Source: JBAZHE01 sp964547855 (GTDB lineage: Bacteria > Patescibacteriota > Patescibacteriia > Patescibacteriales > WJLG01). From it: DNA of 32,707 bases. The notes beneath the pieces were generated by a model. It worked only from the letters and a program-made list of their open reading frames with translations. It searched no databases and was not told where the DNA came from. Position 1 is the first letter of the stretch; every line of letters begins with the position of its first letter. Where the stretch lies: assembly GCA_964547855.1 (NCBI GenBank), contig CAZJPG010000018.1, positions 1 through 32,707 of the forward strand, given 5' to 3'. A program made the position numbers and the translations under genes. Below are positions 29,255 through 32,707 of the stretch, in pieces.

Positions 29255-32005
29255 ATGTCCATATTGACGAAGATTTTCGGCGATCCGAATGAGAAAATAG
29301 TCTCTTCCATTCGTCCGACAGTAGATAAAATAAATTCACTCGAGGATTCAATCTCTAAATTGTCCGATGATGAGTTAAAAAATAAGACCGCAGAATTCAA
29401 AGCACGTTTAGGCGACTGTTCTGCTTTGTCTAAAGAGGAGCGTCAGGCTAAGTTAGATGATATCTTGCCTGAGGCTTTTGCTGTTATTCGTGAGGCGGCC
29501 AAACGCAAGATCGGTCAGAGACATTTTGATGTCCAGCTGATCGGCGGAGTAGTCCTTCACCGCGGACAGATAGCGGAAATGAAGACTGGTGAAGGAAAGA
29601 CTTTGGTCGCAACCGCGCCATTGTATTTAAATTCCTTGACTGGCTTAGGAGTTCAGCTTGTCACTGTCAACGACTATTTGTCTAAGGTCGGTGCCGGTTG
29701 GAATGCTCCGATATTCGCTTTTTTGGGCTTAACTACTGGCGTGATCGTCAATTATGCTCAATTCGTCTATGACCCGGAGTATATCGATGAATCTCAATAT
29801 GATGAGCGCTTGAAACACTTAAGGCCATGTACTCGTAAGGAGGTCTATGCCTGTGATATCGTTTACGGCACCAATAATGAATTTGGTTTCGATTATCTTA
29901 GGGATAATATGGTCCCTGAACTTAAAGATAAGGTTCAGCGCGGCTTTCATTATGCCATTGTCGATGAGGTCGATTCGATTTTGATCGACGAGGCTCGCAC
30001 CCCGCTTATTATTAGCGGTCAAGCGGAAGAATCGACGGATAAATATTTCAAGTTCGCCGACTTGGTCAAGCGCTTGAAAGAGAATGAAGATTACAACGTC
30101 GACGAGAAAATGCGCGCCGCCACTTTGACCGAAGAAGGGTTAACTAAGATGGAAAGCTTTTTAGGGATTGGCAATATTTATGTTGAGAAAGGAATTTCCG
30201 AGGTCCATCACATCGAACAGGCTTTGCGCGCCCAAGTTCTTTTCAAAGAGGGGCGTGATTATGTGGTTAAAGAAGGCGAGATCATAATTGTCGATGAATT
30301 CACTGGACGCTTGATGCCTGGTCGCCGCTATAGCGAAGGTTTGCATCAGGCCATCGAGGCCAAAGAAGGCGTTAAGGTTCAGCGTGAATCGCAAACTTTG
30401 GCGACGGTCACTTTCCAGAATTATTTTAGAATGTATTCTAAGTTGGCTGGCATGACAGGAACAGCCGCCACTGAAGCTGAGGAGTTTTCCAAAATATATA
30501 AATTAGAGGTCATCTCTATCCCGACTAATAGGCCAATGGTTAGGAAGGATATGAATGATTTGATCTATCGCACCGAGGAAGGAAAATTTAAGGCCGTGAT
30601 AGCCGAAGTCAAAGAGCGTCATGCTAAGGGGCAGCCGGTTTTGATCGGCACCATCTCGATCGAGAAGAATGAGATTTTGTCGGAAATGATGAAATTGGAA
30701 GGTATTGAGCCGGCTATGCTTAACGCCAAAAATCATGAGAAAGAGGCTCGCATAATCTCTCAAGCTGGACGTCTTGGTGCTATTACCGTGGCCACTAATA
30801 TGGCTGGTCGCGGCGTCGATATAATTTTAGGTGGGCAATTGGATAAGGATGCTACACCAGAAGAGGCTGCAGCCTGGAAAGAGGAAAGCGAGAAGGTCAA
30901 GGCTTTAGGTGGGCTTTATGTTATCGGCACGGAGCGTCATGAGTCGCGTCGTATCGACAATCAGTTGCGCGGTCGCGCTGGACGTCAGGGTGATCCTGGA
31001 GAGTCTCGTTTTTATGTTTCCTGTGAGGACGATCTGATGCGCATCTTTGGCGGCGATCGCATGAAGAATCTAATGAAGACTTTGCAACTCCCGGAAGACA
31101 TGCCGATCGAAAACGGCTTGATTACTAAATCTATAGAGACCGCTCAAAGAAAGGTCGAGGCTAACAACTTCGACATGAGAAAGCATCTCTTGGAGTACGA
31201 TGATGTGATCAATAAGCACCGCGAGGCGATATATAGGAAACGCGATGATATTTTGAATAAAGTAAATAAAGATTCTGCTGAGCTTAAGGAAATCATTTTG
31301 AAACAAGTCGAAGAAGAACTGGAGCAAGTAGTGTCTTTTCATACATCCGCCGAAGAGGTTAAGGATTGGAACTTGGAAGAGGTCTATGAGGTCGTGAATA
31401 CTATTTTCCCTGTCGAGAGAAAATTGCATGAGTCGTTGGTCGGCATGGCCGATGAGACAAATAAACTTCAGGCCGCTCGCGTGCGCACTAAGATCATCGA
31501 ACATCTTGTGGATTTGGCTAAAGAGGCTTATTCTCGCATGGAGGAGAAGTATATTCAGGCTGGCTTGGATTGGAAAGACATTGAGAGAAATGTACTTTTG
31601 CGTTCCATAGATACTCTTTGGGTCGAGCATATCGACGCCATGGACTATATGCGTAAAGGCATTGGCTGGCAGGGTTACGGTCAGCGCGATCCGTTGATCG
31701 AATATAAGAAAGAGGCTTTCCGTATGTTCTCGGAATTGAATAATCTCATTCAGAGAGAGGTCGTTTACGGCATCTTTAAATTTGGCGCTGTTCAGGATTT
31801 GGCCGCTACTTTCATTGCTCCATCATTGGCTGCTCGTGCTAAGCAATTTTCCGCACCATCTAAGACTGCTCAGGAGTCATCGGCTAACACTAAGATCGAT
31901 GCTGTACACGCCCGTGCTCATGACGATGAAGGTAATAAGGTTGGGCGCAATGATCTTTGTCCATGCGGTTCTGGCAAGAAATATAAAAAGTGCTGCGGTA
32001 AATAA
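29255..32005 (+). CDS. secA: Preprotein translocase ATPase SecA
   Basis: SecA drives secretory proteins through SecYEG with ATP. The 916-residue protein has MKTGEGKTLVA (Walker A) near 108, VDEVDSILIDEARTPLI (DEAD-type Walker B) near 237-252, the preprotein cross-linking domain, VATNMAGRGVDIILGG and RRIDNQLRGRAGRQGDPGES (motifs V and VI), the helical scaffold and wing domains with DYMRKGIGWQGYGQRDPL, and the C-terminal zinc SEC-C motif CPCGSGKKYKKCC. The length is typical. No Shine-Dalgarno or clear promoter precedes the ATG; a weak hairpin at 29206 separates it from hpf. It is needed to export the subtilase, CAP and DUF4012 proteins seen here. Confidence 0.98.
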   Translation: MSILTKIFGDPNEKIVSSIRPTVDKINSLEDSISKLSDDELKNKTAEFKARLGDCSALSKEERQAKLDDILPEAFAVIREAAKRKIGQRHFDVQLIGGVVLHRGQIAEMKTGEGKTLVATAPLYLNSLTGLGVQLVTVNDYLSKVGAGWNAPIFAFLGLTTGVIVNYAQFVYDPEYIDESQYDERLKHLRPCTRKEVYACDIVYGTNNEFGFDYLRDNMVPELKDKVQRGFHYAIVDEVDSILIDEARTPLIISGQAEESTDKYFKFADLVKRLKENEDYNVDEKMRAATLTEEGLTKMESFLGIGNIYVEKGISEVHHIEQALRAQVLFKEGRDYVVKEGEIIIVDEFTGRLMPGRRYSEGLHQAIEAKEGVKVQRESQTLATVTFQNYFRMYSKLAGMTGTAATEAEEFSKIYKLEVISIPTNRPMVRKDMNDLIYRTEEGKFKAVIAEVKERHAKGQPVLIGTISIEKNEILSEMMKLEGIEPAMLNAKNHEKEARIISQAGRLGAITVATNMAGRGVDIILGGQLDKDATPEEAAAWKEESEKVKALGGLYVIGTERHESRRIDNQLRGRAGRQGDPGESRFYVSCEDDLMRIFGGDRMKNLMKTLQLPEDMPIENGLITKSIETAQRKVEANNFDMRKHLLEYDDVINKHREAIYRKRDDILNKVNKDSAELKEIILKQVEEELEQVVSFHTSAEEVKDWNLEEVYEVVNTIFPVERKLHESLVGMADETNKLQAARVRTKIIEHLVDLAKEAYSRMEEKYIQAGLDWKDIERNVLLRSIDTLWVEHIDAMDYMRKGIGWQGYGQRDPLIEYKKEAFRMFSELNNLIQREVVYGIFKFGAVQDLAATFIAPSLAARAKQFSAPSKTAQESSANTKIDAVHARAHDDEGNKVGRNDLCPCGSGKKYKKCCGK

Positions 32006-32031
32006 AAAACCAACCGTATTCCAGGTTGGTT
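31998..32031 (-). terminator. Minus-strand terminator between secA and the small membrane genes
   Basis: The perfect 8-bp stem aaccaacc (32008-32015) and ggttggtt (32024-32031) has an 8-nt loop. The T-rich tail is on the minus strand (complement of 32002-32008), so it terminates the convergent operon that ends at 32087. It begins inside the secA stop region and may also stabilise the secA mRNA end. Confidence 0.7.
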
Positions 32032-32086
32032 ACAAATTGTCGTATAAGGCTCAGGCTTGATTCTTGTCGCTTCTATTATCTTCTGC

Positions 32087-32380
32087 TTATTGAAATATTT
32101 TGTAGAATTTTTCTTTGTTTATCAATCGCAGAGATATTACACAAACGAAAGAAGTCGCCCCTGACAAGATTATGCCAGTAAGGATTATCGACTGCCATTT
32201 GTCTGGCAAAATACCGATTAGCATGGCTATGCCTAGAAAAACCAGAATGACGCTAACGAATTTTATGATCGATGATAATATTTTTGCGATTGTGTTAAGC
32301 GTTTTTATAACACCTGACAAAATTAGGCAAATAGTCGTTAAAAAAAGTTCGATGTAACGGATAAAAGTTTTCATTCTCAT
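32087..32380 (-). CDS. Small three-helix membrane protein of unknown function
   Basis: A 97-residue minus-strand protein with hydrophobic segments at about 9-27, 36-57 and 64-86, separated by short Lys-containing loops. I recognise no family. Its ATG overlaps the TGA of the preceding gene as ATGA (32380-32377), so translation should be coupled; an ATG two codons later (32374) is an alternative start. It ends before a minus-strand terminator at 31998-32031. It is the second gene of a two-gene operon facing secA. Confidence 0.65.
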   Translation of the reverse strand: MRMKTFIRYIELFLTTICLILSGVIKTLNTIAKILSSIIKFVSVILVFLGIAMLIGILPDKWQSIILTGIILSGATSFVCVISLRLINKEKFYKIFQ

Positions 32381-32568
32381 CCCTTTTTTATCTTGATCGG
32401 GATCGGTAGCGGCAGATGGCCATTCAAATAATTAAGTTCTGATAATCCGCAGATAAATAAGATCATGGCTATAGCGAAAGCCGCGTTCGTCTTGATGCCA
32501 ACGGCAAAAAAGAAGAAACATTCAACAGAGCAAGTCGCCAAAATTGCTAAAAAATCGCGTAAACGCAT
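32377..32568 (-). CDS. Small two-helix membrane protein of unknown function
   Basis: A 63-residue minus-strand protein with two hydrophobic helices (about 6-24 and 28-45), two cysteines (residues 13 and 40) and a Pro/Lys-rich C-terminal tail (HLPLPIPIKIKKG). I recognise no family. It is supported as a real gene by an aaagga Shine-Dalgarno before the ATG, a near-consensus promoter at 32619-32647, and the ATGA overlap with the next gene. Both products are tiny membrane proteins that may work together. Confidence 0.65.
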   Translation of the reverse strand: MRLRDFLAILATCSVECFFFFAVGIKTNAAFAIAMILFICGLSELNYLNGHLPLPIPIKIKKG

Positions 32569-32618
32569 AGATATTTCCTTTGTTGATTGATATCGATGGG
32601 TATGTAAAGAACTGATTT

Positions 32619-32647
32619 AAAATATCATTTAAAACAGTTTTTGTCAA
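32619..32647 (-). promoter_or_regulatory. Near-consensus promoter of the small membrane-protein operon
   Basis: On the minus strand: a perfect TTGACA (32647-32642), a 17-bp spacer and TATTTT (32624-32619), with the extended -10 TGA at 32627-32625. The leader to the ATG at 32568 is about 43 nt and includes a Shine-Dalgarno. Beyond it (32648-32707) I see only a small gtgca/tgcac repeat at 32662-32680. Confidence 0.65.
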
Positions 32648-32707
32648 TAAAGATTGGTAATGTGCACACACATATTGCACTTTTTGCTAATCTAGGGGCA
32701 TATGTCA

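Noticed and set aside
32662..32685. gtgca/tgcac repeat followed by T5 as a terminator
   Set aside because: The stem is only 5 bp and no gene ends upstream on the plus strand.
1..32707. Alternative genetic code (TGA read as glycine)
   Set aside because: Several genes end naturally at TGA with hairpin terminators directly after, and no conserved domain contains an in-frame TGA.
1..32707. CRISPR array, insertion sequence, prophage or integrase
   Set aside because: I saw no regularly spaced short repeats, transposase or integrase motifs, or phage structural genes. The only tandem repeats are protein-level FG-GAP-like units in the protease.

Overview
The window looks like part of a chromosome from an uncultured Candidate Phyla Radiation (Patescibacteria, Parcubacteria-like) bacterium. 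The assignment is an inference. It rests on moderately AT-rich DNA, very short intergenic gaps, a DUF4012 protein, a GT2/DUF2304 pair, a truncated GlmU, a GspE-like ATPase, and a compact mraY-ftsW-murG-murC-murB block followed by cca, hpf and secA. TGA acts as a stop throughout, so the recoded TGA=Gly lineages (Gracilibacteria/Absconditabacteria) are excluded. A run of ten Ns at 26123-26132 shows the sequence is a scaffold, probably from a metagenome.

Layout: (1) 1-350 holds the 3' end of a 23S rRNA gene and a complete 5S rRNA gene with no tRNA between them. (2) 470-6570 is a row of mostly single-gene units, each with its own promoter and hairpin terminator: rhomboid protease, a small unknown protein, GlmS, a GlmU-like uridylyltransferase without the acetyltransferase half, a SemiSWEET/PQ-loop protein, an endonuclease Q-like PHP protein and a small membrane-anchored protein. 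(3) 6602-7333 is a CAP-domain secreted protein on the minus strand, divergent from a DUF4012-mreB pair. A GT4 glycosyltransferase, a stand-alone receiver domain and a secreted subtilisin with a C-terminal FG-GAP-type propeller follow. (4) 14693-20754 is a tightly packed surface-glycan cluster: UDP-glucuronate decarboxylase-like enzyme, divergent GspE/PilB-type ATPase, GT2, DUF2304, a membrane protein and two GT4 enzymes. (5) 20782-27131 is the peptidoglycan block (mraY, ftsW, murG, murC, murB). (6) 27167-32005 holds cca, hpf and secA. (7) 32087-32568 has two small membrane proteins on the minus strand, translationally coupled and convergent with secA.

The genes form a coherent cell-envelope programme. 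GlmS and the GlmU-like enzyme supply UDP-GlcNAc, MurB/MurC/MraY/MurG build lipid II, FtsW and MreB direct wall synthesis, and the glycan cluster, SecA and the secreted CAP and subtilase proteins decorate and remodel the surface.

Translation signals fall into two groups. Several small single-gene units have strong Shine-Dalgarno sequences, often with GTG or TTG starts. Many others have extended -10 boxes (TGnTATAAT-like) so close to the ATG that the mRNA is probably leaderless. The points most worth a second look are the duplicated MurB N-terminus at the assembly gap, the altered ATPase inside the glycan operon, the MurG with serine in place of the usual histidine, the promoter-plus-terminator leader of the receiver gene, and the 5'-leader hairpins at 6002 and 28833. 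I found no CRISPR array, insertion sequence, prophage or tRNA.
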